Numbered from the stretch's first letter, positions 43,560-52,607 are shown. The stretch is DNA of 64,000 nucleotides from Gammaproteobacteria bacterium (GCA_016874095.1 VGVH01000004.1:1-64000), one strand, 5' to 3'. Program-made: numbers and translations. Notes: generated from the sequence alone by a model not told the origin.

Positions 43560-43843
43560 CCGGCCTGTCCGTCGCCGTCGATCGCGCCGCGCTGCCGGTC
43601 GAAATGCAAGTTGGCCCAGCGCACGTAGACCCAGGTCGTCAGCCAGGCGCCCACGATCACCAGCGCGCCGGCGAGAATCCCGACCGACAGGCCCGGCGCC
43701 ACCTCACGGGCCATCAATCCCTGTGCGAAGGCAACCGCGAAGATGAACCCGAAGTAGAGCAGGAACACCGCCCCGCTGAGCGCGATGGCGATGCGCCAGC
43801 GTGCCGCGGCCAAAGCGCGGATGCGATCGTCGCCCGTGTTCAT
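43556..43843 (-). CDS. DUF485 membrane protein (YjcH-like)
   Basis: A 95-residue protein with two hydrophobic helices (AIALSGAVFLLYFGFIFAVAF and VGILAGALVIVGAWLTTWVYV). FLLYFGFIF-x-VAF and the C-terminal TTWVYVRWANLHFDRQ match DUF485/YjcH, the small partner of ActP transporters. The ATG at 43843 is preferred over the track start because the protein family begins near there. It is cotranslated with the symporter (ATGA). The 65-bp gap to prfC contains nothing obvious. Confidence 0.9.
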   Translation of the reverse strand: MNTGDDRIRALAAARWRIAIALSGAVFLLYFGFIFAVAFAQGLMAREVAPGLSVGILAGALVIVGAWLTTWVYVRWANLHFDRQRGAIDGDGQAG

Positions 43844-43908
43844 CGCCTGCTTCTCCCCCTGGAGACGCAGCATAGCCCGTCATTGAGGGTGAATCACCAG
43901 TGCCGCCC

Positions 43909-45513
43909 TCACGCCGCCATCTGCGGCGCCAGCTCCCGGGTCGCGGCGAAGGCGATGTCGGGCCATTTCTCCTGCACCAGGCGCAGGTTGATCATCGTGG
44001 GCGCGAAGTAGACGAGACTGCCGGCGACGTCCTGCGCGATGTTCGTCATGTAGCGATCGCGGAAATCCTTGAGCTTTTTCGCATCGGCCGACGTGATCCA
44101 GCGCGCCGTCGTCACATCGACTCCCTCGAACGCGGCCTCAACGCCGTATTCGTCCTTGAGCCGGTAGGCCACGACATCGAATTGCAGCATGCCGACGGCA
44201 CCCAGGATGAGATCGTTGCCGAGCAGCGGTCGGAAGAACTGTGTCGTGCCCTCCTCCGACAGCTGTTCGAGACCCTTCTGCAGCTGCTTCATGCGCAGTG
44301 GATCCTTGAGCCGGACGCGGCGGAACAGTTCGGGCGCGAAGCTCGGGATGCCGGTGAACTGCAGCGACTCGCCTGCAGTGAACGTGTCGCCCACTGCGAT
44401 AGTGCCGTGGTTGTGCAGTCCGATGATGTCTCCCGCCCAGGCTTCGTCGATGCGGCCGCGATCTGCCGCCATGAAGGTGAGCGCGTCGGAAACACGCACT
44501 TCCTTGCCGAGGCGCACGTGGAAGAGCTTCTGCCCGGTGGTGAACTTGCCGGAGCAGATCCGCATGAAGGCGATGCGGTCGCGATGCTTCGGGTCCATGT
44601 TCGCCTGGATCTTGAATACGAAGCCGCTGAGCGGAGCCTCGTCGGCAATCACTTCGCGCGTGGTGGTCTTCCGTCCGCGCGGCGGCGGCGCGTGCTCGAC
44701 GAAGAAATCGAGCAGCGGCTGCACGCCGAAATTCACCATCGCCGAGCCGAAGAAGATCGGCGCCTGCCTGCCTGCCAGGTAGGCGGCAGCGTCAAAAGGA
44801 TGGGACGCACCCTTCACCAGCTCGAGCTCGTCGCGCAGTTCCGCGAGCATGTCGTCGCCGATGGCTGCGGCGAGCTTCGGGTCGTCGAGTCCCTTGAAGA
44901 TGGTCGAGTCCTGGCGGGTGAAATTGCGGCCGGCTTCGTAGAGATGCACTTCGTCGTCGAGCAGGTGATAGACGCCCTTCAGGCGCGAGCCCATGCCGAT
45001 GGGCCAGGTGACCGGCGCGCACTGGATCTTCAGGATGCGCTCGATCTCGTCGAGAAGGTCGATCGGACTGCGACCCTCGCGATCCAGCTTGTTGACGAAG
45101 CCCATGATCGGCGTGTCGCGCAGGCGGCAGACGTCCATAAGCTTGATCGTGCGCTCTTCCACGCCCTTCGCGCCGTCGACCACCATCAGCGCCGAATCGA
45201 CGGCCGTCAGCACGCGGTAGGTGTCCTCGGAGAAGTCGGCGTGCCCCGGCGTGTCGAGCAGGTTCACGATCCGGTCGCGATAGGGAAACTGCAGCACCGA
45301 AGAGGTGACGGAGATGCCGCGCTCCTTCTCGAGCGCCATCCAGTCGGACGTAGCGTGCGTCGTCGCCTTCCGCGCCTTGACCGATCCGGCCATGCGGATA
45401 GCCCCGCCGAAGAGCAGCAGCTTCTCCGTCAGCGTCGTCTTGCCCGCGTCCGGATGCGAAATGATCGCAAACGTGCGCCGGCGGGTGATTTCCTGTGTCA
45501 GGGGGGTCGACAT
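43909..45513 (-). CDS. prfC: Peptide chain release factor 3
   Basis: A 534-residue GTPase that recycles RF1/RF2 from the ribosome after termination. G1 is [21 protein letters not shown]3 is [18 protein letters not shown] and G4 is NKLDREG. The RF3-specific switch region ([28 protein letters not shown]) and the C-terminal domain ([15 protein letters not shown]-type) are present. The ATG at 45513 gives the family N-terminus ([21 protein letters not shown]); the track's start adds 27 residues that belong to the divergent upstream region. It is divergent from the S-formylglutathione hydrolase gene. Confidence 0.96.
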   Translation of the reverse strand: MSTPLTQEITRRRTFAIISHPDAGKTTLTEKLLLFGGAIRMAGSVKARKATTHATSDWMALEKERGISVTSSVLQFPYRDRIVNLLDTPGHADFSEDTYRVLTAVDSALMVVDGAKGVEERTIKLMDVCRLRDTPIMGFVNKLDREGRSPIDLLDEIERILKIQCAPVTWPIGMGSRLKGVYHLLDDEVHLYEAGRNFTRQDSTIFKGLDDPKLAAAIGDDMLAELRDELELVKGASHPFDAAAYLAGRQAPIFFGSAMVNFGVQPLLDFFVEHAPPPRGRKTTTREVIADEAPLSGFVFKIQANMDPKHRDRIAFMRICSGKFTTGQKLFHVRLGKEVRVSDALTFMAADRGRIDEAWAGDIIGLHNHGTIAVGDTFTAGESLQFTGIPSFAPELFRRVRLKDPLRMKQLQKGLEQLSEEGTTQFFRPLLGNDLILGAVGMLQFDVVAYRLKDEYGVEAAFEGVDVTTARWITSADAKKLKDFRDRYMTNIAQDVAGSLVYFAPTMINLRLVQEKWPDIAFAATRELAPQMAA

Positions 45514-45522
45514 GGGGCGCGC

Positions 45523-45552
45523 AGTATACGGGCAGGCGGACAATCCGGCTAA
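45523..45552 (-). promoter_or_regulatory. Candidate sigma-70 promoter for prfC
   Basis: On the minus strand TATACT (45528-45523) is a good -10 hexamer. With 18 bp spacing a TTAGCC (45552-45547) could be a weak -35. The -10 ends 9 nt before the prfC ATG, implying a very short leader. It also overlaps the start region of the divergent hydrolase gene. Based on motif match only. Confidence 0.35.
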
Positions 45553-45553
45553 G

Positions 45554-46429
45554 ATGCCGGACATGCAGCCACCGGCCGGCTTCACGCTCCTCAACCGCTA
45601 CCGCGTGTTCGGCGGCTGGCAGCAGTTCTTCAGCCACTCGTCTACGAACACGCACTGCGACATGCGTTTCGGCCTGTACCTGCCGCCGCAGGCCGAGGCC
45701 GGCCGCGTGCCGCTCCTTATATATCTGGCCGGACTGACCTGCACCGAGGAGACTTTTGCGATCAAGGCAGGTGCGCAGCGAATCGCCGCGGAACTCGGCC
45801 TCGCGGTCCTCACGCCCGACACCAGTCCCCGTGTGCGGCTGCCGGGCGACGACGAGAGCTGGGATTTCGGGCTCGCTGCGGGCTTCTACCTCGACGCGAC
45901 CGAGGCGCCCTGGTCCACGCACTACCGCATGTACAGCTATGTCGCGAGCGAACTGCCCTATGCCCTCGCGCGATCCTTTCCGGTCGATACCGCCCGCATG
46001 GGCATCTTCGGCCACTCGATGGGCGGTCACGGGGCGCTAACCATCGGCCTCAAGCATCCGGAGCGATTCCGGACGCTCTCGGCGTTCGCTCCCATCAGTG
46101 CTCCGATGCAATGCCCCTGGGGTCAGAAGGCATTGCCGCGATATCTCGGCGAGAACCGCGACGCGTGGCGGCGCTACGATGCGACCGAGCTCGTGGCCAC
46201 CGTGCGCAACGCGGCGCAGCGCGCACCGCTGCTGGTCGATCAGGGCCTGGACGACGAGTTCCTCGCGAAACAACTCATGCCTGAGAAGCTGGAGGCTGCA
46301 TGCCGAGCCGTCGGCTATCCGCTGACCTTGCGCCAGCATGCGGGCTACGGGCATGGATACTGGTTCGTCTCGACCTTCGTCGAGGACCATCTGCGCCATC
46401 ACGCGCGCGGACTTTCGGCTGCGGCATGA
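45554..46429 (+). CDS. fghA: S-formylglutathione hydrolase
   Basis: A 291-residue esterase-fold enzyme that hydrolyses S-formylglutathione to formate and glutathione, the second step of glutathione-dependent formaldehyde oxidation. It shows [13 protein letters not shown] near the N-terminus, [28 protein letters not shown], the PDTSPRG-like [12 protein letters not shown], the nucleophile [12 protein letters not shown], the acid in DQGLDDEFL and the catalytic His in GYGHGYWF. An in-frame ATG at 45563 is an equally possible start. The formaldehyde dehydrogenase (frmA/adhC), usually adjacent, is absent here. Its stop overlaps the start of the next gene (ATGA). Confidence 0.95.
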   Translation: MPDMQPPAGFTLLNRYRVFGGWQQFFSHSSTNTHCDMRFGLYLPPQAEAGRVPLLIYLAGLTCTEETFAIKAGAQRIAAELGLAVLTPDTSPRVRLPGDDESWDFGLAAGFYLDATEAPWSTHYRMYSYVASELPYALARSFPVDTARMGIFGHSMGGHGALTIGLKHPERFRTLSAFAPISAPMQCPWGQKALPRYLGENRDAWRRYDATELVATVRNAAQRAPLLVDQGLDDEFLAKQLMPEKLEAACRAVGYPLTLRQHAGYGHGYWFVSTFVEDHLRHHARGLSAAA

Positions 46430-47232
46430 CCGTGGTGGACGAGCCGACGCTCCGCATCAGCGCCTTCCTCGGCATGTTCCTGCTGGTTGCGCTGTGCGAA
46501 CGGCGCTGGTCCTGGCGCGCCGTCACGCGAGCCCGCCGCTGGCCGGCGAACCTGTCGCTGCTCGCACTTGATGCGCTGTTGCTGCGCCTCGCCTTCCCCG
46601 CCGCCGCAGTGGGATTCGCGCTGTTAGCGGCGTCTCGCGGCTGGGGCTTCCTCGCCAGCGTGGATCTGCCGACCGCGGTGGAGTGGGCCATCGCCTGCCT
46701 GGCCCTCGATGCGGCGATCTGGCTGCAGCATCTCCTGTTTCACCGCGTGTCCTGGCTCTGGCCCCTGCACCGCGTGCACCATAGCGATACCGGTATCGAT
46801 GTGACGACGGGTGTTCGCTTCCATCCGCTGGAGATCCTGATCTCGATGGCGGTGAAGGCGGCCGTGATCGTGACGCTCGGCGCAGCCGCTGGCGCAGTGC
46901 TCGTGTTCGAGGTCGTGCTCAGTTCGAGCTCGCTGCTGAACCACGGCAACCTGCGCCTGCCCAGCCGGTTGGAACCGCTGCTGCGGCTCGTGCTGGTCAC
47001 GCCCGAGATGCACCGCGTCCACCACTCCTGGCACGCGACTGAAATGAATGCGAACTACGGCTTCACGCTGCCCTGGTGGGACCGCCTCTTCGGCACCTAC
47101 CTGCCCGTATCACGCGACGGGGCCGACGGGCAGACCACCGGCCTGCATGAGTGGCGGTCGACACAGGACGGGGGATTCGTCGCTTTGCTGCTGCACCCGT
47201 TTCGTCAGCCGGCGAATGGGGTCGCAGGATGA
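46426..47232 (+). CDS. Fatty acid hydroxylase / sterol desaturase family membrane di-iron enzyme
   Basis: A 268-residue membrane protein with about five hydrophobic segments. The di-iron histidine motifs are HLLFH (H102, H106), HRVHH (H115, H118, H119) and a second HRVHH in TPEMHRVHHSWHATEMNANYG, which together form the metal site of the FA_hydroxylase superfamily. It oxidises a lipid, sterol-like or carotenoid substrate in the membrane; the exact one is not predictable. The start is chosen at 46426 (ATGA overlap with fghA) because the track's longer ORF is out of context. It overlaps the following MBL gene in the same manner. Confidence 0.92.
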   Translation: MTVVDEPTLRISAFLGMFLLVALCERRWSWRAVTRARRWPANLSLLALDALLLRLAFPAAAVGFALLAASRGWGFLASVDLPTAVEWAIACLALDAAIWLQHLLFHRVSWLWPLHRVHHSDTGIDVTTGVRFHPLEILISMAVKAAVIVTLGAAAGAVLVFEVVLSSSSLLNHGNLRLPSRLEPLLRLVLVTPEMHRVHHSWHATEMNANYGFTLPWWDRLFGTYLPVSRDGADGQTTGLHEWRSTQDGGFVALLLHPFRQPANGVAG

Positions 47233-48296
47233 CCGGCGAGCACGCCCTCCGCTACCCGCTCGGCGAGACCCTGCCCGAGCCCGGCACCGCCGTCGAAGTG
47301 GCGCCCGGCGTGCGCTGGCTGCGCATGCCTCTGCCCTTCGCGCTGAACCATATCAACCTCTGGCTGCTGCGCGATCGGGTCGACGGGAGGGACGGCTGGT
47401 GCATCGTCGACTGCGGCATCGCTGACGAGGCAACCCGTTCCGCCTGGGAGCAGGTGTTCGCCACCGGCATCGACGGACTGCCGGTGCTGCGGGTGATCGT
47501 GACGCACCTGCACCCTGACCACGCCGGTCTCTGCCACTGGCTGACCGAGCGCTGGCGCACCGAGCAGAGCGAGTGCAGGCTGTGGATGAGCGCAACGGAC
47601 TTCGCCGCCGCACGGGTGATGATCGCGAACGGTTCTGCCGTGGGTGGCGACGGAGCCGCGAACTTTTTCCGCCGGCATGGGCTTACGGATGAAAAATCGC
47701 TCGAGCAGGTCCGGCTGCGCTGGCGCTACTACGCGAACATGGTACCGGCGATGCCGGATGGCTACCGGCGGCTGATGGATGGGCAGGTGGTCGTCGTGGG
47801 CGAGCATGCCTGGGAGTGCATCGCCGGCTACGGCCACGCGCCCGAGCACATCTCGCTGTGGTGCGCGAAGACGAACGTACTGATTTCCGGCGACATGGTG
47901 CTGCCCAGGATCAGTACCAACGTCAGCGTCGGTCACACCGAACCCGAGGGTGATCCCCTGCCGCTGTACCTGCGGTCCATCGCCGCGATGCGCCGGTTGC
48001 CGGGCGATACCCTGGTACTGCCGTCGCACGGCAAGCCCTTCATGGGTCTGCACAACCGCGTGATCCAGCTGGAGCAGCACCACAAGGAGCGTCTCGACGT
48101 CGTGCGCTCGGCCTGCAGCGGCCAGCCGCGCAGCGCCGGCGAGCTTCTGCAGGTGATGTTTCGCCGTTCACTCGACCTGCATCAGACGACGTTCGCGATG
48201 GGCGAGGCCATAGCGCACCTGAACGCCCTCGCCGGCCGCGGCGAGGTGCGCCACGCCCTGCATCCGGACGGCGTCATCCGCTTCGAATCCCGTTAG
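47229..48296 (+). CDS. Metallo-beta-lactamase fold hydrolase
   Basis: A 355-residue MBL-fold enzyme. The metal-binding motif is THLHPDHAG (H93, H95, D97, H98). Further ligands probably come from the GYGHAPEHIS region and ISGDMVLP (Asp). The C-terminal helical domain (about residues 285-350, containing LDVVRSACSGQPRSAGELLQVMFRR) resembles the LACTB2/glyoxalase-like MBL group with a winged-helix-type tail. It may act on a thioester or phosphodiester; lipid, CoA or glutathione thioesters are possible given the fghA context. Translation is coupled to the preceding hydroxylase gene (ATGA). Confidence 0.88.
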   Translation: MTGEHALRYPLGETLPEPGTAVEVAPGVRWLRMPLPFALNHINLWLLRDRVDGRDGWCIVDCGIADEATRSAWEQVFATGIDGLPVLRVIVTHLHPDHAGLCHWLTERWRTEQSECRLWMSATDFAAARVMIANGSAVGGDGAANFFRRHGLTDEKSLEQVRLRWRYYANMVPAMPDGYRRLMDGQVVVVGEHAWECIAGYGHAPEHISLWCAKTNVLISGDMVLPRISTNVSVGHTEPEGDPLPLYLRSIAAMRRLPGDTLVLPSHGKPFMGLHNRVIQLEQHHKERLDVVRSACSGQPRSAGELLQVMFRRSLDLHQTTFAMGEAIAHLNALAGRGEVRHALHPDGVIRFESR

Positions 48297-48322
48297 GAGC
48301 GGCCGCAGTCGCCGGCTACAAT
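48293..48322 (+). promoter_or_regulatory. Candidate sigma-70 promoter for dusB
   Basis: TTAGGA (48293-48298) and TACAAT (48317-48322) are separated by 18 bp and could act as -35 and -10. The -35 overlaps the stop codon of the MBL gene, and the -10 ends 9 nt before the dusB ATG. The -35 match is weak, so this is a tentative call. Confidence 0.35.
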
Positions 48323-48331
48323 GCCGGCCGC

Positions 48332-49315
48332 ATGAAGATCGGCCCGCACCTCATCGATCCGCCGCTGATCCTCGCGCCCATGGCGGGGGTTACCGACAAG
48401 CCGTTTCGCCTGCTCGCCCGCAGGCTCGGCGCGGGCCTTGCCGTGTCGGAAATGACCATCGCCGATGCCAGGCTGTGGGGTACACGGAAGTCGCGCCAGC
48501 GCATGGACCATTCCGGCGAGCCCGGCCCGGTGAGTGTACAGATCGCAGGCTACGACCCGCAGATGCTGGCCGATGCGGCACGACACAATGTGGCGCTGGG
48601 CGCGGACATCATCGACATCAACATGGGCTGCCCGGCGAAGAAGGTCTGCAATGTTGCTTCCGGTTCCGCGCTGCTCCGCGACGAGCCGCTGGTCGCGCGC
48701 ATCCTGGAGGCTGTGGTGGCGGCGGTGGCCGTACCGGTCACGCTCAAGATGCGCACGGGCTATACGCGCGGCGAGCGCAACGCGCTCACCATCGCGCGCC
48801 TCGCGGAAGCTGCCGGAATCGCCGCCATCGCCGTGCACGGCCGCACCCGCGAGGACCACTTCAATGGCGCTGCCGAGTTCGACACAGTGGCAGCGGTGAA
48901 AGCGGCCGTGGGCATTCCCGTCATCGCCAACGGCGACATCGCCACCCCGGAGCAGGCGCGAGCGGTATTCGACCAGACCGGCTGCGACGCGCTGATGATC
49001 GCGCGCGCGGCGCAGGGTCGGCCATGGATCTTCCGCGAGATCGCCCACTTCCTGGCGACCGGGGCGCATCTGCCCGAGCCGGGGCCCGGCGAAGTAGGCG
49101 ACATCCTGCTCGGCCACGTGGCGGCGCTGCACGAGTTCTACGGCCCGCAACAGGGACTGCGAATTGCCCGAAAGCACATCGGCTGGTACACCGACACGCG
49201 CCCTGATGGCGAGGCGTTCCGGAGCCGGGCGATTCGAATCGCCGATGCTGCTGACCAGCTTGACGCGGTGCGCGGATATTTCGACGCGCTGCCCGACGGG
49301 CGTGCGGCCGCCTGA
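48332..49315 (+). CDS. dusB: tRNA-dihydrouridine synthase B
   Basis: A 327-residue flavoenzyme that reduces uridine to dihydrouridine in tRNA (position 17 in the DusB class). The N-terminus LILAPMAGVTDKPFRLLARRLGAGLAVSEM and the catalytic loop INMGCPAKKVCNVASGSALL are diagnostic, with Cys100 as the general acid. VTLKMRTGYTRGERNA, AVHGRTREDHFNG and VIANGDIATPEQA are FMN-barrel strands. The C-terminal helical tRNA-binding domain is complete (ARKHIGWYTDT). In enteric gammaproteobacteria fis follows dusB; here an ABC-F gene follows 24 bp later, so fis is not linked. Confidence 0.96.
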   Translation: MKIGPHLIDPPLILAPMAGVTDKPFRLLARRLGAGLAVSEMTIADARLWGTRKSRQRMDHSGEPGPVSVQIAGYDPQMLADAARHNVALGADIIDINMGCPAKKVCNVASGSALLRDEPLVARILEAVVAAVAVPVTLKMRTGYTRGERNALTIARLAEAAGIAAIAVHGRTREDHFNGAAEFDTVAAVKAAVGIPVIANGDIATPEQARAVFDQTGCDALMIARAAQGRPWIFREIAHFLATGAHLPEPGPGEVGDILLGHVAALHEFYGPQQGLRIARKHIGWYTDTRPDGEAFRSRAIRIADAADQLDAVRGYFDALPDGRAAA

Positions 49316-49339
49316 AGCGGCGCAACACCCTCTTCCAGC

Positions 49340-51262
49340 GTGGCTCTCGTTCGCCTGAATCAGGTGTCCGTCGCCTTCGGCGACGTGCCGATCTTCCGCG
49401 AGGTCGACTTCAGCATCGAGGCCGGAGAGCGAGTCTGTCTCATCGGCCGCAATGGCGCCGGCAAGACCACGCTCATGCGCCTTATCGCCGGCACTCAACA
49501 ACCCGACAGCGGCGAGATCGCGCTGCGCAACGACGTGGTCGTGAGCCAGCTCGAACAGGAGCTGCCGGGTGATCATGGACTCAGCGTTCGGGAGATCGTG
49601 CGCACCGGACTCTCCGATATCGATGCGCTGTTAGAACGCTTCGAGTCACTGGCCGCAAGGCGCGATGCACAGTCCGAAGCGGAATCGCAAAGGCTGCAGC
49701 AACGCATCGACCTGCTCGACGGCTGGCGCCTCGACCAGCGGGTGGAGACCATCCTGAGCGAGCTGTCGCTGCCCGGGGAGCGCAAACTCGGCGAACTGTC
49801 CGGCGGATGGCGCCGCCGCGTCGGGCTGGCGCGCGCGATCGTGTCGCGACCCGACCTTCTGTTACTCGACGAACCGACGAACCACCTCGACCTGGTCAGC
49901 ATCGAGTGGCTGGAACGGCGCATCGCACGCTTCGACGGTGCGGTACTGTTCACCAGCCACGATCGGGCCTTTCTCGACCGTATCGCCACCCGCATCGTCG
50001 AGATCGACCGCGGTCGCCTTGTGAGCTTTCCCGGCGACTACGTGGAGTTCCTCGAGCGCCGGGAGCAGATGCTCGAGGATGAGAAGGCGGCGAACGCGCT
50101 GTTCGACAAGAAACTCGCCTCCGAGGAGGCTTGGATCCGCCAGGGCATCAAGGCGCGGCGGACACGCAACGAGGGCCGTGTCAGAGCGCTCAAGAAGCTG
50201 CGCGTGGAGCGGGCAGCGCGGATTGGGCCGACGCGTCGTGCCCGGATTTCCATCGAGCAGGCTGAGGCTGGCGGGCGCAAGGTGATCGAAGCGCGGGCTA
50301 TCGGGCACGGCTATGGCGGCCGCGTGCTCTTCCGCGACCTCAATGTGAAAATCATGCGCGGCGAGCGCATTGCATTGATCGGCAACAACGGAGTCGGCAA
50401 GACCACGCTGCTGCGCATCCTGCTCGGCGAGATTGAACCGGACCACGGATCGCTCAAGCTCGGCACCGGAATCGAAATCGGCTACTTCGGTCAGATGCGC
50501 GAGACGCTCGACCCGGAGAAAACGGTCGCGGAAGTGGTAGGCAACGGCTATGACTTCGTGCGGCTGGACGGCCGCGAAGTCCACGTCATCGGTTACCTGC
50601 AGGGATTCCTCTTCAGCGCGCGCCGGGCAATGACGCCGGTAAAGGCCCTGTCCGGCGGCGAGAGGAACCGCGTCATCCTGGCGCGACTGTTCACGCGTCC
50701 GACGAATTTGCTGATACTCGATGAACCGACGAACGACCTCGACGTCGAGACGCTGGAGGTACTCGAGGAGCAACTGGTCAACTACCCCGGCACGTTGATC
50801 ATCGTCACGCACGACCGCATATTCGTCGACAGCGTGGCGACAGGCACGCTCGCTTTCGAACAGGGCGGTGTCGTGCGTCGTTACCCGGGTGGATACTCGG
50901 ACTGGCTGTCCCAGGGCGACGAGCTCGCGGTTGCCGACGCGGACGAGGCGGCAGCGGCCCGCGCCCCGAAACCGTCCGGCAGCGGTGGAGAACAGAAGGC
51001 GCAGCGCACCACCCTGAGCTACAGGGACCAGCGCGAACTGGAGGCGACCGGGCCCGCCATCGAAGTCCTTGAGCGGGAAATCGCCCGGCTCGAGCAGGAC
51101 GTCGCGTCCCCGGGCTTCTACGAGCGGCCGTGGGCGGAGACCGAACCTGTACTGACGGCCTTGCGCGAGCGGCAGTCCGACCATGATCGGCTTACCGCGC
51201 GATGGCTGGAACTGGAGGACCTGCGTGAACGACTGGCGAACCCGGTCCGCAAGGGTTCATGA
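49340..51262 (+). CDS. uup: ABC-F family ATPase (Uup)
   Basis: A 640-residue cytosolic protein with two ATPase modules and no membrane part. Walker A motifs are GRNGAGKTT and GNNGVGKTT; the signatures are LSGGWRRRVGLARA and LSGGERNRVILARL; Walker B motifs are LLLLDEPTNHLD and LLILDEPTNDLD. The interdomain linker is Lys/Arg-rich (KARRTRNEGRVRALKKLRVER), as in Uup. The C-terminal 80 residues form a coiled coil (YRDQRELEATGPAIEVLEREIARLEQDV), the Uup-specific DNA-binding tail. Uup-type proteins influence ribosome function and transposon excision. It starts at a GTG. The stop overlaps the next gene (ATGA). Confidence 0.93.
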   Translation: MALVRLNQVSVAFGDVPIFREVDFSIEAGERVCLIGRNGAGKTTLMRLIAGTQQPDSGEIALRNDVVVSQLEQELPGDHGLSVREIVRTGLSDIDALLERFESLAARRDAQSEAESQRLQQRIDLLDGWRLDQRVETILSELSLPGERKLGELSGGWRRRVGLARAIVSRPDLLLLDEPTNHLDLVSIEWLERRIARFDGAVLFTSHDRAFLDRIATRIVEIDRGRLVSFPGDYVEFLERREQMLEDEKAANALFDKKLASEEAWIRQGIKARRTRNEGRVRALKKLRVERAARIGPTRRARISIEQAEAGGRKVIEARAIGHGYGGRVLFRDLNVKIMRGERIALIGNNGVGKTTLLRILLGEIEPDHGSLKLGTGIEIGYFGQMRETLDPEKTVAEVVGNGYDFVRLDGREVHVIGYLQGFLFSARRAMTPVKALSGGERNRVILARLFTRPTNLLILDEPTNDLDVETLEVLEEQLVNYPGTLIIVTHDRIFVDSVATGTLAFEQGGVVRRYPGGYSDWLSQGDELAVADADEAAAARAPKPSGSGGEQKAQRTTLSYRDQRELEATGPAIEVLEREIARLEQDVASPGFYERPWAETEPVLTALRERQSDHDRLTARWLELEDLRERLANPVRKGS

Positions 51263-51564
51263 TCGGTCTTCCCATGCTCGTCGCCATCGCCATACACACC
51301 CACTCCGATGGTCGCCTTCACGCCTGCGCTCCGGACTTCTCCGGCTGTGCCGTGAGCGGGGCGCTCGAGGAAATCGTGCTCCCCACCCTGCGGCTGCAGG
51401 TGGAGGACGAGATCACGGCGCGATTGCTGAACAAGGCTGCGCTGCCGGAAACCCGCAATGGCGATCCGCCGCGCGGAGCCGGGCAGCCCGGCGTACGATG
51501 GGCCAACATCCACATCAATCTCGGCCACCTCGTGGCCCTGGCGAAAACCCAGCAACGCGCATGA
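51259..51564 (+). CDS. Small hypothetical protein
   Basis: A 101-residue protein starting within the uup stop codon (ATGA) and ending in an ATGA overlap with the next gene. It is not recognised. It has HTHSDGRLHACAPDFSG near the N-terminus and a helix-like middle (TLRLQVEDEITARLLNKAALP), then a Gly/Pro-rich tail and WANIHINLGHLVALAK. The tight coupling on both sides supports reality more than the sequence does. Cys and His near the N-terminus could bind a metal. Confidence 0.55.
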   Translation: MIGLPMLVAIAIHTHSDGRLHACAPDFSGCAVSGALEEIVLPTLRLQVEDEITARLLNKAALPETRNGDPPRGAGQPGVRWANIHINLGHLVALAKTQQRA

Positions 51565-51848
51565 AATCCAACGACAAGATCGTTCACCGCGGTGCCACGA
51601 TGACGGCGGACTGGCCCGAGCGCATCCGCCTCGCCCAGAAAGTGCAGCACTGCGAGATCGGCGGCGAGATCCTGCCGCGCATCCGTTACGGCCACGAGCG
51701 CGCCGACCTGGCCGGCAACAAGGGTCCCTGCCTGTCCTGCGGTGTCATCGCCGGCGAGTTCCACGTCGAAGGCTGCCCGAAGGAGCAATGCCCAGGCTGC
51801 GGGGCGCCGCGGTTCACCTGCGACTGCGAGCCTTACGAAGACAGCTGA
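51561..51848 (+). CDS. Small zinc-ribbon-like protein
   Basis: A 95-residue protein. The N-terminal half reads VTADWPERI-like (MTADWPERIRLAQKVQHCEIGG) and the second half has a cysteine pattern compatible with a zinc ribbon: CLSCG, then VEGCPKEQCPGCG and TCDCE. I have the impression of a conserved small family but cannot name it. The track's longer ORF (51183) is a shadow at its front; the real ATG is at 51561 (ATGA overlap) or 51600. It precedes the CREST-type gene by 9 bp. Confidence 0.68.
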   Translation: MKSNDKIVHRGATMTADWPERIRLAQKVQHCEIGGEILPRIRYGHERADLAGNKGPCLSCGVIAGEFHVEGCPKEQCPGCGAPRFTCDCEPYEDS

Positions 51849-51857
51849 GGTGTTCAC

Positions 51858-52607
51858 TTGAACATCCGCGACGGCGTACTGGGACTGGTGACCCTCGCCG
51901 CCGTCGCGACGGCGCTGTCGATCGCGCCGGTGCCGCAGGACCCGGCCTACCACGACTTCGCCGACCAGCGCACGATCCTCGGCATTGCGCATTTCTGGAA
52001 CGTCGCGAGCAATCTCCCCTTCCTGCTGGTCGGCGCACTGGGGCTTGCCGCCACTTCCCGCCTGCATGCAGCGACACATCGCCCCGCCTACCTGATTTAC
52101 TGCACAGGCGTCATGCTGGTCGCGCTCGGCTCAACCTGGTATCACCTCGCGCCATCCACTGAAACACTGCTCTGGGACCGACTGCCCATGACAGTCGCGT
52201 TCATGGCTTTTTTAGCTATGGTGATCGGCGACCGCATTTCCTCAGCGCTTGGCCGTACTCTCTTGTGGCCGCTGCTCGCGGCGGGTGCCGCGTCGGTCGG
52301 CTACTGGTATTGGTCCGAGCTCGCCGGCCGCGGCGACCTGCGGCCGTATGGCCTCGTGCAATTCCTGCCCATGCTGCTGATCGCGATCCTGCTGCTCATG
52401 AGTCGCGGGCCAGGGCTGCGCGGTGGCTGGGTATGGGCGTCGCTCGCGTTTTATGCGGCGGCCAAGCTCGCTGAATTCTTCGACGCGGGCATCCTTGGCC
52501 TGACCTCCGGCTTCAGCGGCCACAGCCTGAAACACCTGCTCGCCGCGGTCGCGGCCGGATGCACCTTGCGCTCGTCGCTCGAGAGCGGGCGAGTCTTGAC
52601 CCGTTGA
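51858..52607 (+). CDS. CREST/alkaline-ceramidase-like membrane hydrolase
   Basis: A 249-residue protein with about seven hydrophobic helices. The residues expected for the CREST superfamily are visible: Ser in GSTWYHLAPS (S92 and H96), Asp in LLWDRLPMTVAFMA (D107) and two His in SGHSLKHLLAAV (H222, H226). These make a zinc-dependent hydrolase site in related alkaline ceramidases and adiponectin receptors. A lipid amide substrate is therefore likely but unproven. It starts with an ATG-like TTG at 51858 and lies directly after the zinc-ribbon-like gene. Confidence 0.82.
   Translation: MNIRDGVLGLVTLAAVATALSIAPVPQDPAYHDFADQRTILGIAHFWNVASNLPFLLVGALGLAATSRLHAATHRPAYLIYCTGVMLVALGSTWYHLAPSTETLLWDRLPMTVAFMAFLAMVIGDRISSALGRTLLWPLLAAGAASVGYWYWSELAGRGDLRPYGLVQFLPMLLIAILLLMSRGPGLRGGWVWASLAFYAAAKLAEFFDAGILGLTSGFSGHSLKHLLAAVAAGCTLRSSLESGRVLTR

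Noticed and set aside
40440-43628. 1062-residue plus-strand ORF opposite the membrane protein, FkbM and ActP genes
   Set aside because: It spans three real genes on the other strand and has low-complexity Arg/His/Glu composition; it is a GC shadow.
43900-45552. 550-residue plus-strand ORF opposite prfC
   Set aside because: RF3 motifs are unmistakable on the minus strand.
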